NCBI GenBank assembly: GCA_014656175.1
Contig: BNBX01000001.1
Coordinates: 1,028,324 to 1,092,323, forward strand
Direction: 5' to 3'
Source: Streptomyces werraensis
Lineage (GTDB): Bacteria > Actinomycetota > Actinomycetes > Streptomycetales > Streptomycetaceae
DNA length: 64,000 nt
A program made the translations under genes and the position numbers. Shown piece after piece: positions 1 through 10,851 of the stretch (the first letter of the stretch is position 1; the number at the start of each line of letters is the position of its first letter). Below the pieces are notes generated by a model. It searched no databases. It saw only the letters and a program-made list of their open reading frames with translations, and was not told the DNA's origin.

Positions 1-1407
1 GTGCCAGCACTGGCGCCAGGGCTTGTCGAACAGGCACCACAGCACGCCGACGACGCCGACCACGAGCAGTCCGGGCACGCTGTAGACCAGCCAGCGCCGC
101 AGCGCCGCGCCGAGCTCCGGGGCCTCGTGCGCCTCGATGTCCCGCACCTCGATGCCCATGAGCCTCTTGCCCAGCGTGCGGCCCCACTTGACGGTCGGCA
201 GCACCTCGAGGAGCACCCCGCCGAGCAGCAGGACGGCGAGGACGATGCCGAGGTGGACGGAGGTGGTGCCGTCGACCAGCCACACCGTGACGGTCCGTCC
301 TGACAGCTTGGCCGCCTCGATCTTCGCGTCGATGTGGTCCAGGGCCTTCATACCGAGGGGCACGGCGGCCGCGGCGGTGACGGCGCCGAGGACGACCGTG
401 TCGAACAGCCGGGCGGCCAGCCGTCGGCCCAGGGTGGCGGGGCGGGCGGCGGCCTGGCGGCGGGCGGCGGCCTGGAACACGTCGTCGACCGGCGGCTTCC
501 AGGGCGCGGGCTGCGGTTCCGGGGCGGCGCCCGCGAGCCGGTGCACCTGCTGCGGCCAGGAGGGCTGCCCGCCCCCGGGGCCGGACGTCAGCGGCGCCGA
601 GGCGGCCGGGGCCGCGGCCGCCGCCGGGGTCGCCGGGGCGGACGCGGCGGGCGCGGCGGGTCCGGTGGTCTGCGGGGGCACGGCGGGCGCGGTGGCCTGC
701 TGCGGGCCGGACGGCGGGGCGGCGGGCGCGGACGCCGACGCGGCGGCGCGCTCGGCCGCGGCCTTCCCGGCGGTGAAGCCGGGCCGTCCGGCGCCGGGCG
801 CGTTCGTCTCCCCGGCGCGCGGGGAGACGGCGCGGAAGGTCATGGTGCCCTCGTCGGGGGACGCCGCCGCGCCGCCGGACGGGACGGGCGGTTGCGCGGA
901 GCCGGCCGTCGGCCTGCGGAAGACGAACGTCCCGTCCGCCCGCGGGGCGTCCTGGGAGGCGGGTGCCGGTGCCGAGGTGTCCGGGGTGTGCGGCACGCGG
1001 GGGTCGGCGCCGGCGGTCCCCCAGGAGACCTTGCGGTCCTGGTCGCCGCCGAAGCCGGACTGGCGGGAGCGGTCGGCGCCCCAGGCGGAGGCGGGCTCGG
1101 GCCTGCTGCCGTGCTGGGCGTCGGCCGGGGACGGGGCCGCCGGGGCGGGCGCGTCGTCCGGGTCCTCGTCGAAGAAGTGCGGGCCGGTCTCCTCCACGGA
1201 CGGCACGGCCGGCGCGGCGCCGGAGGAGGCGGCCGGCGCGGCGCCGGGCGGCGGGGCGAGCGGCTCTCCGTCGGCGGGTGCCGGACGGCTGGTGCCCGGC
1301 ACCCAGGAGGCGCCGTTCCAGTACCGGACGTAGCCGGGAATGGAGGGGTCCGGGTAGTACCCCTCGCGGGGCCTGTCGTCTCCGGGTGCCGGGGTTGGGG
1401 CGCTCAT
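1..1407 (-). CDS. RDD family membrane protein with N-terminal DUF2510 module (3' end outside window)
   Basis: The frame is still open at base 1, so only 469 N-terminal residues are visible. Residues about 15-40 carry a DUF2510-like module (GYYPDP, RYWNG). About 270 Ala/Pro/Gly-rich, probably disordered residues follow. From about residue 320 an RDD domain begins (LAARLFDTVVL), with hydrophobic segments near residues 330, 375 and 445 and the family motif GRTLGKRLMGI between the last two. RDD proteins are small multi-pass membrane proteins of poorly known transport-related function. The ATG at 1407 is the first start before the DUF2510 motif; there is no strong ribosome binding site. The family is clear; the substrate is unknown. 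Confidence 0.85.
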   Translation of the reverse strand, partial: MSAPTPAPGDDRPREGYYPDPSIPGYVRYWNGASWVPGTSRPAPADGEPLAPPPGAAPAASSGAAPAVPSVEETGPHFFDEDPDDAPAPAAPSPADAQHGSRPEPASAWGADRSRQSGFGGDQDRKVSWGTAGADPRVPHTPDTSAPAPASQDAPRADGTFVFRRPTAGSAQPPVPSGGAAASPDEGTMTFRAVSPRAGETNAPGAGRPGFTAGKAAAERAAASASAPAAPPSGPQQATAPAVPPQTTGPAAPAASAPATPAAAAAPAASAPLTSGPGGGQPSWPQQVHRLAGAAPEPQPAPWKPPVDDVFQAAARRQAAARPATLGRRLAARLFDTVVLGAVTAAAAVPLGMKALDHIDAKIEAAKLSGRTVTVWLVDGTTSVHLGIVLAVLLLGGVLLEVLPTVKWGRTLGKRLMGIEVRDIEAHEAPELGAALRRWLVYSVPGLLVVGVVGVLWCLFDKPWRQCWH

Positions 1408-1522
1408 GTCCGTCGTCCCGTATCTGCTCGAGGGATGGGTCGGGGGCAACCACATCTATCAGACGGGCGGGGCCCGGACGTCCCGTCCGGGCGGACCCCA
1501 CCCCTTTCGGGCACCTTCTCGT

Positions 1523-2932
1523 TCAGAAGAGCTTGCCCGGGTTCAGAATGCCGAGCGGATCGAACGCGAGCTTGACGGCCCGCTGCATCTCCATGGACAC
1601 GGGACCGGCCTCCCGCGCCAGCCACTCCTTCTTCAGCACGCCGACCCCGTGCTCGCCGGTGATGGTGCCGCCGAGTTCCAGGCCGAGCGCCATGATCTCG
1701 TCGAAGGACTCGCGGGCCCGCCGGGACTCGTCCGGGTCGGAGGCGTCGAAGCAGACCGTCGGGTGGGTGTTGCCGTCGCCGGCGTGGGCGACGACGCCGA
1801 TGGTCAGCCCGTGCTTCTCGGAGATCCGCTCGACGCCCTCGATCAGCTCCCCGAGCCGGGAGCGGGGCACGCACACGTCGTCGATCATCGTGGTGCCCTT
1901 GACGGCCTCCAGCGCGACCAGGGACATCCGGCGGGCCTGGAGCAGCATCTCCGACTCGGCGGCGTCCTCGGCGGGGACGACCTGGGTGGCGCCGGCCTCC
2001 TCGCAGAGCGCGCCGAGGGCGGCGAGGTCGGCGGCGGGGTCGGCGGTGTCGAACGCGGCCAGCAGCAGCGCCTCGGTGGACTCCGGCAGGCCCATGCGGG
2101 CCATGTCGTTGACCGCCTTGACGGTGGTGCGGTCCATCAGTTCGAGGAGGGACGGGACGTGACCGCCGGCCATGATGCGGCACACCGCGTCGCTCGCGGC
2201 GGCGCCGGAGGCGAACTCGGCGGCCAGCACCAGCTGCTCCGGAGGCTTGGGCCGCAGCGCGAGGACGGCGCGGACGACGATGCCGAGAGATCCCTCGGAG
2301 CCGACGAACAGCCGGGTCAGGTCGTAGCCGGCGACGCCCTTGACGGTGCGGCGGCCGGTGGTCAGCAGCCGCCCGTCGGCGAGGACGACGTCCAGACCGA
2401 GGACGTACTCGGCGGTGACGCCGTACTTCACGCAGCACAGGCCGCCCGAGGCGGTGCCGATGTTGCCGCCGATGGTGCACATCTCCCAGCTGGAGGGGTC
2501 CGGCGGGTAGGCGAGGCCGTGCTCGGCGACCGCGCGGGAGAGGGCGGCGTTGATCACGCCCGGTTCGACGACCGCGATCCGGTTGACCGGGTCGATCTCC
2601 AGGATGCGGTCCATCTTGGTCAGCGAGAGCACGATGCAGCCGTCGGTGGCGTTGGCGGCGCCGGACAGGCCGGTGCGGGCGCCCTGCGGGACGACCGGCA
2701 CCCGCAGCTCGGTGGCGGTGCGCATCACGTGCTGGACCTGCTCGACCGTCCGGGGCAGCACCACCACCGCGGGGCTGCCGGCCGGGCAGAAGCTCGCCAT
2801 GTCGTTGGCGTAGGAGGCCGTGACGTCCGGGTCGGTGAGGACGACCTCCGCGGGCAGGCCGCCGAGCAGCCGGTCGACGAGAGGTCCGGCCGCGACCGTG
2901 TCTTCATCGCGTCGCGCTTCGATACGGCTCAT
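1523..2932 (-). CDS. FAD-linked oxidase, GlcD / D-lactate dehydrogenase type
   Basis: This 469-residue enzyme belongs to the FAD_binding_4 plus FAD-oxidase_C family, which oxidises 2-hydroxyacids such as glycolate or D-lactate. The N-terminal half has the flavin pocket (VVPQGARTGLSG, about residues 80-95, and the IGGNIGTASGG segment). The C-terminal half has GDGNTHPT and the GEHGVG motif that holds substrate and flavin. The ATG at 2932 is chosen because an upstream in-frame extension lacks family sequence. It is divergent from the TPR gene starting at 3042, so the ~110 bases between them should hold both promoters. No glcE/glcF partners are adjacent, so it may act alone. The substrate cannot be told from sequence. 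Confidence 0.88.
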   Translation of the reverse strand: MSRIEARRDEDTVAAGPLVDRLLGGLPAEVVLTDPDVTASYANDMASFCPAGSPAVVVLPRTVEQVQHVMRTATELRVPVVPQGARTGLSGAANATDGCIVLSLTKMDRILEIDPVNRIAVVEPGVINAALSRAVAEHGLAYPPDPSSWEMCTIGGNIGTASGGLCCVKYGVTAEYVLGLDVVLADGRLLTTGRRTVKGVAGYDLTRLFVGSEGSLGIVVRAVLALRPKPPEQLVLAAEFASGAAASDAVCRIMAGGHVPSLLELMDRTTVKAVNDMARMGLPESTEALLLAAFDTADPAADLAALGALCEEAGATQVVPAEDAAESEMLLQARRMSLVALEAVKGTTMIDDVCVPRSRLGELIEGVERISEKHGLTIGVVAHAGDGNTHPTVCFDASDPDESRRARESFDEIMALGLELGGTITGEHGVGVLKKEWLAREAGPVSMEMQRAVKLAFDPLGILNPGKLF

Positions 2933-3041
2933 GATCACAGCGTCGCACCCGGGGCCATCGGTGTGAACCCCATGAAGGCGGGCGGGTCCCGTCGGAGTGT
3001 GATGATCATATGTAAGCGGCGGGTGACGCACAGTGTGCGCC

Positions 3042-4436
3042 ATGGACGACAAGCCTCATGCGCGCCGGCGGAGGTACCGTCGCGCCCTGCTCGCCTCGGC
3101 CGGCGGCACGGTCGTACTGGGCGGGGTGCTGGTGACGCTGCCGTGGGGCGGGCAGGCGGCGCCCCCGGCGCCCACTCCGCAGGAGCGCGCCCTGGCCGCG
3201 GTGACCAGCGGCGTCCCGGCCGCGCTGCCCGGCCTGGATGCGCTGGCCGCCGAGCGCGAACGGCATCTGCGCACGCACCCCCGGGACGCGCGCGCCTGGG
3301 CCGAGCTGGGCGCGGCCCGGGTGGAGCAGGGGCTGCGGCTGGCCGACCCGCGCTACTGGCCGCGCGCCGAGAACGCGCTGCGCACCGCGCTGAAGGTACG
3401 GAAGGACGACGTGCCGGCGCTGCGGGCGATGGCCGTGCTGGCGAACGCCCGCCGGGACCACGCGGCCGCCCGCGCCTGGGGCGAGGCGGCACGGAAGCTG
3501 GAGCCGGAGCGGTGGACGACGTACCCGCCGCTGATCGAGGCGTCCGCCGGGCTCGGCGACGACGAGGAGACCGGCCGGCTGCTGGAGAAGCTCGCGAAGC
3601 TGCGGTCGGGCCCGGAGGTGATGGCGCGGGCGGCGGCCGTGTACCGGGACCGGGGCTGGCGGGAGGACGCGGCGGCGAAGCTCGCGGACGCCGCGTCGGC
3701 CGCCGGGGAGCCCGCCGAGCGCGCGGCCTACCTGGAGCGGGCGGGGCAGCTCGCCTGGGAGCGCGGTGACCGGCAGGACGCGCTGCGCCACTTCCAGGAG
3801 GCGGTGCGCACCGACCCCGACCAGCGGGCGGCCCAGGCCGGGCAGGGCCGGGTGCTGGCGGCGATGGGCCGCACCACGGAGGCGCTGAGCGCGTACCGCA
3901 CGGCGCTGGCGAGGCAGCCGCGGCCGGAGTACGCGCTGGAGCTGGGCGAGCTGTACGAGTCGCTGGGGATGCGGCCGGCCGCCGAGGCGCACTACGCGCT
4001 GGTGCGGGAGCGGGTCCGGCTGGCCACCGCGCACGGCGCCGACGAGGAGCTGGTGCTGGGCCGGTACGAGGCCGACCACGGGGACGCGGAGGCGGCGGTG
4101 CGGCGGCTGCGGGCGGAGTGGCGGCGGCAGCCGTCGACGGAGGTCGCGGACGCGCTGGGCTGGGCGCTGCACCGGGCCGGTGAGCACGAGGAGGCGCTGC
4201 CGTTCGCGGTGCGGGCCACGGAGGGCACCGAGGGCGGGGGCGTGCGCAGCGCGCTGTTCGCCTACCACCGGGGGATGATCGAGCACTCCCTGGAGCGGTA
4301 CGGGGCCGCGCGCCGCCATCTGACGGAGGCGCTGCGGATCAACCCCTGGTTCTCGCCGCTGCACGCGCCCCGGGCGAAGGAGGCGCTGGCCCGCCTGGGT
4401 GAGCCGTCCGTCCAGGCGGGCCCCGAGTCCTCCTGA
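3042..4436 (+). CDS. Membrane-anchored tetratricopeptide-repeat protein
   Basis: A 464-residue protein with a short basic N-terminus and one membrane segment or uncleaved signal anchor (about residues 14-34), followed by a long Ala/Leu/Arg-rich helical region. TPR-like 34-residue units are recognisable, for example around YLERAGQLAWERGDRQDALRH and VLAAMGRTTEALSAYRTALAR (each quoted only in part). TPR arrays bind partner proteins; nothing shows which. A GTG nine bases upstream (3033) is an alternative start, but the ATG at 3042 starts the conserved-looking MDDKPHARR stretch. It converges on hppD with only 23 bases between the stops. Function unknown beyond a scaffold role. Confidence 0.8.
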   Translation: MDDKPHARRRRYRRALLASAGGTVVLGGVLVTLPWGGQAAPPAPTPQERALAAVTSGVPAALPGLDALAAERERHLRTHPRDARAWAELGAARVEQGLRLADPRYWPRAENALRTALKVRKDDVPALRAMAVLANARRDHAAARAWGEAARKLEPERWTTYPPLIEASAGLGDDEETGRLLEKLAKLRSGPEVMARAAAVYRDRGWREDAAAKLADAASAAGEPAERAAYLERAGQLAWERGDRQDALRHFQEAVRTDPDQRAAQAGQGRVLAAMGRTTEALSAYRTALARQPRPEYALELGELYESLGMRPAAEAHYALVRERVRLATAHGADEELVLGRYEADHGDAEAAVRRLRAEWRRQPSTEVADALGWALHRAGEHEEALPFAVRATEGTEGGGVRSALFAYHRGMIEHSLERYGAARRHLTEALRINPWFSPLHAPRAKEALARLGEPSVQAGPESS

Positions 4437-4459
4437 GAGGGGGCGCGGGCGCGCGGCGC

Positions 4460-6198
<1,739 letters not shown>

Positions 6199-6229
6199 CC
6201 GGACCTGGCCGAGCTGGGGGTGAGCGGAT

Positions 6230-6877
6230 GTGAACTTCTGGGAGTACCTGGAGAGCCGGCACCAGCAACTGCTCACCGACGCCTACCAGCACGCCAGCGT
6301 CGTCTTCCAGTGCATGGTGGTGGCCACCGCCCTCGGTGTGCTCATCGGGATCGTCACCTACCGCAGCGAATGGGCGGGCAGCCTCGCCACCACCCTCACC
6401 GCGACCCTGCTGACCGTCCCGGCGCTGGCCATGATCGGCCTGCTCATCCCGATCGTGGGGCTCGGCGTCCCGCCGACCGTGATCGCGCTGACCCTGTACG
6501 GGCTGCTGCCCGTCGTGCGGAACGCGATCGTGGGCCTGCGCGGGGTCGATCCGGCGCTGGTGGACGCGGCCACGGGCATCGGCATGTCCCGGCTGTCCCG
6601 GCTCGTGCGGGTGGAGCTGCCGCTGGCGTGGCCGCCGATCCTCACCGGCATCCGTGTCTCCACGCAGATGCTGATGGGCATCGCGGCCATCGCCGCCTTC
6701 GCCTCCGGACCCGGCCTCGGCAACCTGATCTTCCGCGGGATCGCCTCCCTGGGCAGCAGGAACGCCCTGAACCAGGTGCTCGCCGGCACCCTCGGCATCG
6801 TCGTCCTCGCCCTGCTGTTCGACGCCGCGTACGTCCTGCTCGGACGGCTGACCATCTCCAGGGGGATCCGTGCCTGA
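6230..6877 (+). CDS. Glycine betaine/choline-type ABC transporter permease (OpuCB/OpuCD-like)
   Basis: A 215-residue inner-membrane permease with about six hydrophobic segments and the ABC permease EAA-type loop (ALVDAATGIGMSRLSRLVRVE), which docks on the ATPase. It is the first of four overlapping genes encoding a complete osmolyte importer. It starts at GTG 6230 behind a GGGGG-rich site; the ATG at 6228 is closed immediately by TGA. Its last eight bases overlap the ATPase gene. The OpuC/ProW-type family is clear; betaine, choline, carnitine or another compatible solute could be the cargo. Confidence 0.9.
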   Translation: MNFWEYLESRHQQLLTDAYQHASVVFQCMVVATALGVLIGIVTYRSEWAGSLATTLTATLLTVPALAMIGLLIPIVGLGVPPTVIALTLYGLLPVVRNAIVGLRGVDPALVDAATGIGMSRLSRLVRVELPLAWPPILTGIRVSTQMLMGIAAIAAFASGPGLGNLIFRGIASLGSRNALNQVLAGTLGIVVLALLFDAAYVLLGRLTISRGIRA

Positions 6878-8144
6878 GTCCGGTACGACCGAGGCCGCTC
6901 CCCGGTCGGTCGGGGCGACCATCGAGCTGGAGGGCCTCACCAAGCGCTACCCGGGCAGCGACCGGCCCGCCGTCGACGACGTCAGCATGGAGATCGGGGC
7001 GGGCGAGACGGTGGTGCTCGTCGGCCCCTCCGGGTGCGGGAAGTCCACCACGCTGAAGATGATCAACCGGCTGATCGAGCCGACCGGCGGCCGGATCCGC
7101 ATCGGCGGCGAGGACGTCACCGACATGGACCCGGTGAAGCTGCGCCGCACCATCGGCTACGCGATCCAGGCGAGCGGGCTGTTCCCGCACATGAGCGTCG
7201 CGCAGAACATCGCCCTGGTGCCGAAGATGCTGCGCTGGCCGGCCGCGCGGGTGCGCGACCGGGTGGAGGAGATGCTGGACCTGGTCGGCCTGGACCCCGG
7301 CGAGTTCCGCGACCGCTATCCGCGCCAGCTCTCCGGCGGCCAGCAGCAGCGGGTCGGCGTGGCGCGGGCGCTGGCGGCGGACCCGCCGGTGCTGCTGATG
7401 GACGAGCCGTTCGGCGCGGTCGACCCGATCACCCGCGACCACCTCCAGGACGAGCTGATCCGGCTCCAGCGGGAGCTGCACAAGACGATCGTGTTCGTCA
7501 CCCACGACTTCGACGAGGCGATCAAGATCGGGGACCGGATCGCGGTGCTGCGCGAGCAGTCGCACATCGCCCAGTTCGACACCCCGGAGGCGATCCTCAC
7601 CAACCCCGCCGACGACTTCGTGTCCGGTTTCGTCGGCGCGGGCGCGGCGCTGAAGCGGCTCAACCTCACCCGGGTCGGGGACGTGACGATCACCGACTAC
7701 CCGACGGTGGGCGTCGACGACCCGCTCGACGAGATCTCCGCCCGGCTGCGCTCCGCCGGCACGGACGAGGTGCTGGTGCTGGACAAGCGGGGCCGTCCCT
7801 ACAAGTGGCTGCGGCGCGGCGACATCGTGCGCGCGCAGGGCTCCCTGGCCCGCGCGGGCGTCCTGGTGCACGACACGGTGACCCGGGACGCCACCCTGCG
7901 GGACGCGCTGGAGGCGGTGCTCACCGACAACACGGGCCGTGTCGCGGTGACCGGACGGCGCGGCGCCTACGAGGGCGTCGTGGACGTGGAGACGCTGATG
8001 AACTCCGTGCACGAACTGCTGGAGGCGGACCGGCTGGAGGCGCGGGAGTCGCAGACGGGTCCGGAGGAACGGCGGTCCGCGCAGACGCACGCCGAGCAGG
8101 AGGGCACGCGCCCCTCGGGCGACCGCGGGGAGGCCCAGGCATGA
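6870..8144 (+). CDS. Osmolyte ABC transporter ATP-binding protein with C-terminal CBS region (OpuCA-like)
   Basis: A 424-residue cytoplasmic ATPase that powers the neighbouring permeases. Walker A is at about residues 52-59 (GPSGCGKST), the signature is LSGGQQQRVGVARAL, Walker B is LLMDEPFGAVDP, and the switch histidine is in VTHDFDEA. After the nucleotide-binding domain (about 1-260), a C-terminal region up to about residue 390 has two CBS-like halves. In OpuC-type transporters this part senses ionic strength or cyclic-di-AMP. The last ~35 residues are polar and variable. GTG start at 6870; the stop overlaps the next ATG (ATGA). Confidence 0.93.
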   Translation: MPESGTTEAAPRSVGATIELEGLTKRYPGSDRPAVDDVSMEIGAGETVVLVGPSGCGKSTTLKMINRLIEPTGGRIRIGGEDVTDMDPVKLRRTIGYAIQASGLFPHMSVAQNIALVPKMLRWPAARVRDRVEEMLDLVGLDPGEFRDRYPRQLSGGQQQRVGVARALAADPPVLLMDEPFGAVDPITRDHLQDELIRLQRELHKTIVFVTHDFDEAIKIGDRIAVLREQSHIAQFDTPEAILTNPADDFVSGFVGAGAALKRLNLTRVGDVTITDYPTVGVDDPLDEISARLRSAGTDEVLVLDKRGRPYKWLRRGDIVRAQGSLARAGVLVHDTVTRDATLRDALEAVLTDNTGRVAVTGRRGAYEGVVDVETLMNSVHELLEADRLEARESQTGPEERRSAQTHAEQEGTRPSGDRGEAQA

Positions 8145-8986
8145 GGACCTCCGAGGGGCGGCGGTCCGGGGACGGGCCCGGGGTGCGCGAGGGCGCGGGG
8201 CCGGACGGGGAGGAGGCCCCTGAGCCGGTCCGGCCGGCCGTGGCGCCGGCGCGGGTGAGCTGGCAGAAGCTGACGCTGCTGCCGCTGCTGCTGATCGCCG
8301 TGCTGCTGGCGACGTGGCTGTGGTTCGAGCAGGCCGACCTGGACGCCCTCACCCGCAACGCCCTGTCGGACGGGCGGGTGTCGAAGGCGCTGTGGCAGCA
8401 CATCGAGCTGACCGTGATCTCGACGTTCTTCGTGCTGATCATCGCCATCCCGCTGGGCATCCTGCTGACCCGGGGGCCGGCCGGCCGGGCCACCCCGGTG
8501 GTGATGACGCTCGCCAACATCGGCCAGGCCACCCCGGCGATCGGGCTGCTGGCGCTGCTGGTGATCTGGCTGGGCATCGGCCGCCGGGCGGCCCTGATCG
8601 GCATCATCGCCTACGCCGTGCTGCCGGTGCTGTCCAACACGATCACCGGGCTGCGGGCCAACGACCCGGCGCTGCTGGAGGCGGCGCGCGGCATCGGCAT
8701 GTCCCCGGTGGGCGTGCTCACCCGGGTGGAGCTGCCGCTCGCCGTGCCGCTGATCCTCGCGGGCGTGCGCACCGCGCTGGTGCTGAACGTCGGCACGGCG
8801 ACGCTCGCCACCTTCGGCGGGGGCGGCGGACTGGGCGTGCTGATCACCACCGGGATCACCAGCCAGCGGATGCCGGTGCTGGTGGTGGGGTCGGTGCTCA
8901 CCGTCGCGCTGGCCCTGCTGGTGGACTGGCTGGCCTCGCTCGCGGAGCTGCTGCTGCGGCCGCGCGGGCTGGAGGCCGGGCCGTGA
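8141..8986 (+). CDS. Second osmolyte ABC transporter permease (OpuC/ProW-like)
   Basis: A 281-residue permease beginning with about 45 charged, Glu/Gly/Arg-rich cytoplasmic residues, then a membrane segment (TLLPLLLIAVLLATWLWF, near residue 50) and a typical OpuC-type permease domain with the loop LLEAARGIGMSPVGVLTRVE. It pairs with the permease at 6230 to form a heterodimeric channel. It is coupled to the ATPase gene by ATGA and to the binding-protein gene by GTGA, so the four genes are one transcript with tightly linked translation. Confidence 0.9.
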   Translation: MRTSEGRRSGDGPGVREGAGPDGEEAPEPVRPAVAPARVSWQKLTLLPLLLIAVLLATWLWFEQADLDALTRNALSDGRVSKALWQHIELTVISTFFVLIIAIPLGILLTRGPAGRATPVVMTLANIGQATPAIGLLALLVIWLGIGRRAALIGIIAYAVLPVLSNTITGLRANDPALLEAARGIGMSPVGVLTRVELPLAVPLILAGVRTALVLNVGTATLATFGGGGGLGVLITTGITSQRMPVLVVGSVLTVALALLVDWLASLAELLLRPRGLEAGP

Positions 8987-9957
8987 GCGGGCGCCCCGGG
9001 GTGTGCCTGACGCTGGCGGCAGTGCTGCTGGCGGTGGTGTCGGGGTGCGGACTGACCAGCGGGTCGCCCATGGTCGACGACGTGGAGCCGGGCACGATCG
9101 GCCGGGGGAAGCCGCTGGAGGGCGCCGAGCTCACCGTCACCTCCAAGGAGTTCACCGAGCAGCTGATCCTCGGCGCGATCATGGGCATCGCCTTCCAGGC
9201 GGCGGGCGCGGAGGTGGTGGACCGGACGGGCATCCAGGGTTCGGTCGGCTCGCGGGAGGCGGTCGTCAAGGGCGAGGCGGACGCCGGGTTCGAGTACACG
9301 GGCACAGGGTGGATCACGTACCTGGGCAACAGCAGACCGATCCCCGACCCCCGCGAGCAGTGGCTGGCGGTGCGCGAGGCGGACGCGAGGAACGGCGTGA
9401 CCTGGCTGGAGCCGTCGGAGCTGAACAACACGTACGCCCTCGCCATGAACCAGGCCAACTACGAGCGGTACGGCACCCGCACCCTGTCGGAGGTGGCGGA
9501 GCTGTCGAAGACCGACCCGGGCGCGGTGACGCTGTGCGTGGAGGGCGAGTTCGCCAACCGCGCGGACGGGCTGCCCGGCATGGAGAAGGCGTACGGGATG
9601 AGCGTCCCGGCGGGCGGCATCACGCAGATGGACACCGGGATCATCTACACGCAGACGGCCAAGGGCGCCTGCACCTACGGCGAGGTCTTCACCACCGACG
9701 GGCGGATCAAGTCCATGAACCTGGTGGTGATGGAGGACGACAAGAAGTTCTTCCCCAACTACAACGCGGCCCCGACCGTGAACAGCGGGACGCTGGAGAA
9801 GTGGCCCGCGATCGCCGAGGTGCTCGCCCCGGTCACGGAGAAGCTGGACAACACCGTGGCGCAGACCCTCAACGCCCGCGTCGACGTCGACGGTGAGGAC
9901 CCCCACCAGGTCGCGCTGGACTGGATGGTGGCCGAGGGCTTCGTCGAGGAGAAGTAG
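8983..9957 (+). CDS. Osmolyte ABC transporter substrate-binding lipoprotein (OpuCC-like)
   Basis: A 324-residue OpuAC-type binding protein. The signal peptide ends in a lipobox (VVSGC, Cys at about residue 18), so it should be anchored outside the membrane. The mature protein starts with the family's ELTVTSKEFTEQLILG and keeps FEYTGTGW and the C-terminal APTVNSGTL, expected for a quaternary-amine pocket. GTG start overlapping the permease stop. It is the last gene of the operon; the next gene is convergent, 12 bases away. Confidence 0.9.
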   Translation: MSGRPGVCLTLAAVLLAVVSGCGLTSGSPMVDDVEPGTIGRGKPLEGAELTVTSKEFTEQLILGAIMGIAFQAAGAEVVDRTGIQGSVGSREAVVKGEADAGFEYTGTGWITYLGNSRPIPDPREQWLAVREADARNGVTWLEPSELNNTYALAMNQANYERYGTRTLSEVAELSKTDPGAVTLCVEGEFANRADGLPGMEKAYGMSVPAGGITQMDTGIIYTQTAKGACTYGEVFTTDGRIKSMNLVVMEDDKKFFPNYNAAPTVNSGTLEKWPAIAEVLAPVTEKLDNTVAQTLNARVDVDGEDPHQVALDWMVAEGFVEEK

Positions 9958-9969
9958 CGGGCCGCCGGG

Positions 9970-10761
9970 TCAGCAGGCCGGGACCTTGCCGGTGCCCTTC
10001 TCCAGGGCGACCAGCGCGTCCACGGCGCCCTTGAGGGTGGTCACCGGGACCAGGCGCAGCCCCTGGGGCAGTTCGGCTTGGGCCTCGGCGCACTCGTCGC
10101 GCGGGACGAGGAAGACGGTGGCGCCGTCCCGCTTGGCGGCCTGCGTCTTCAGCGGGACGCCGCCGACCGCGCCGACCCGGCCCTCGGCGTCGATGGTGCC
10201 CGTGCCGGCCACGACCCGGCCGCCGGTGAGGTCGCCGCCGCTGCCGTCGCCGTCCAGCTTGTCGACGATGCCGAGGGAGAACAGCAGTCCGGCGCTCGGA
10301 CCGCCGACGTCGGCGAGCTCCAGGGTGACGTCGATGCCCTCGTTCTCCCGGCCCAGGTACGCCAGCGCGGCCCGGGTGGCCTCGTCCTGGGACTCCTTCA
10401 TCTGCTTCTGGTTGAACTGCTCGATCTCCTGGACGTCGCCCCCGCTGGGGTAGACGGCGTCGCGGGGCATGACCGCCTCGTCGCTGCGGAACCAGCTGTC
10501 GATCACCTGCGGCAGGTTCACGCGGGTGTCCGGGGAAGTGGCCACGATGGTCGTCATCCGCAGCTGGCCGGTGGTCCTGCGCACCTGGGCGCCGGAGATG
10601 GTGATGACCTGCCGGCCCTTGTTCTCACCGAGCACGTCGACCGTCGTCCCGGGCTGCGCCACGGAGAAGGGCAGCGGCGCGAGCACGGCGGTGGCCAGCA
10701 GCGCGGCGGCCGGGGCGGCGCAGACGGCCAGGGCCTGGGGACGTGTGAGGCGAGTGAGCAC
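9970..10761 (-). CDS. Secreted or membrane-anchored Lon-like (S16) serine peptidase without a PDZ domain
   Basis: A 263-residue protein with an N-terminal hydrophobic segment (about residues 9-33) and a Lon-type peptidase domain in the C-terminal half. The Ser-Lys dyad is visible: Ser156 in GGPSAGLLFSLGI and Lys205 in GVPLKTQAA. YlbL-type relatives are about 340 residues and carry a PDZ domain between membrane anchor and protease; here the intervening ~100 residues show no PDZ GLGF-like loop. Predicted to act outside the membrane in protein quality control. Start is GTG at 10761. Confidence 0.85.
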   Translation of the reverse strand: MLTRLTRPQALAVCAAPAAALLATAVLAPLPFSVAQPGTTVDVLGENKGRQVITISGAQVRRTTGQLRMTTIVATSPDTRVNLPQVIDSWFRSDEAVMPRDAVYPSGGDVQEIEQFNQKQMKESQDEATRAALAYLGRENEGIDVTLELADVGGPSAGLLFSLGIVDKLDGDGSGGDLTGGRVVAGTGTIDAEGRVGAVGGVPLKTQAAKRDGATVFLVPRDECAEAQAELPQGLRLVPVTTLKGAVDALVALEKGTGKVPAC

Positions 10762-10851
10762 GGAGCCAATCTAACGTGACGTGCGTGGGACCCGGCCGGG
10801 GTGCCCTCCGAGGCGGATCCGCCGGGTGGGCGCCCCGCCCGGCGCCTGCGG

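Noticed and set aside
1406..3769. Very long open frames antisense to real genes (e.g. 1406-3769 +, 3006-5663 -, 13063-15354 +, 16999-20127 +)
   Set aside because: Long antisense frames are normal at 72% GC; their translations are Arg/Gly/Pro/His-rich with no family motif and they overlap well-identified genes.
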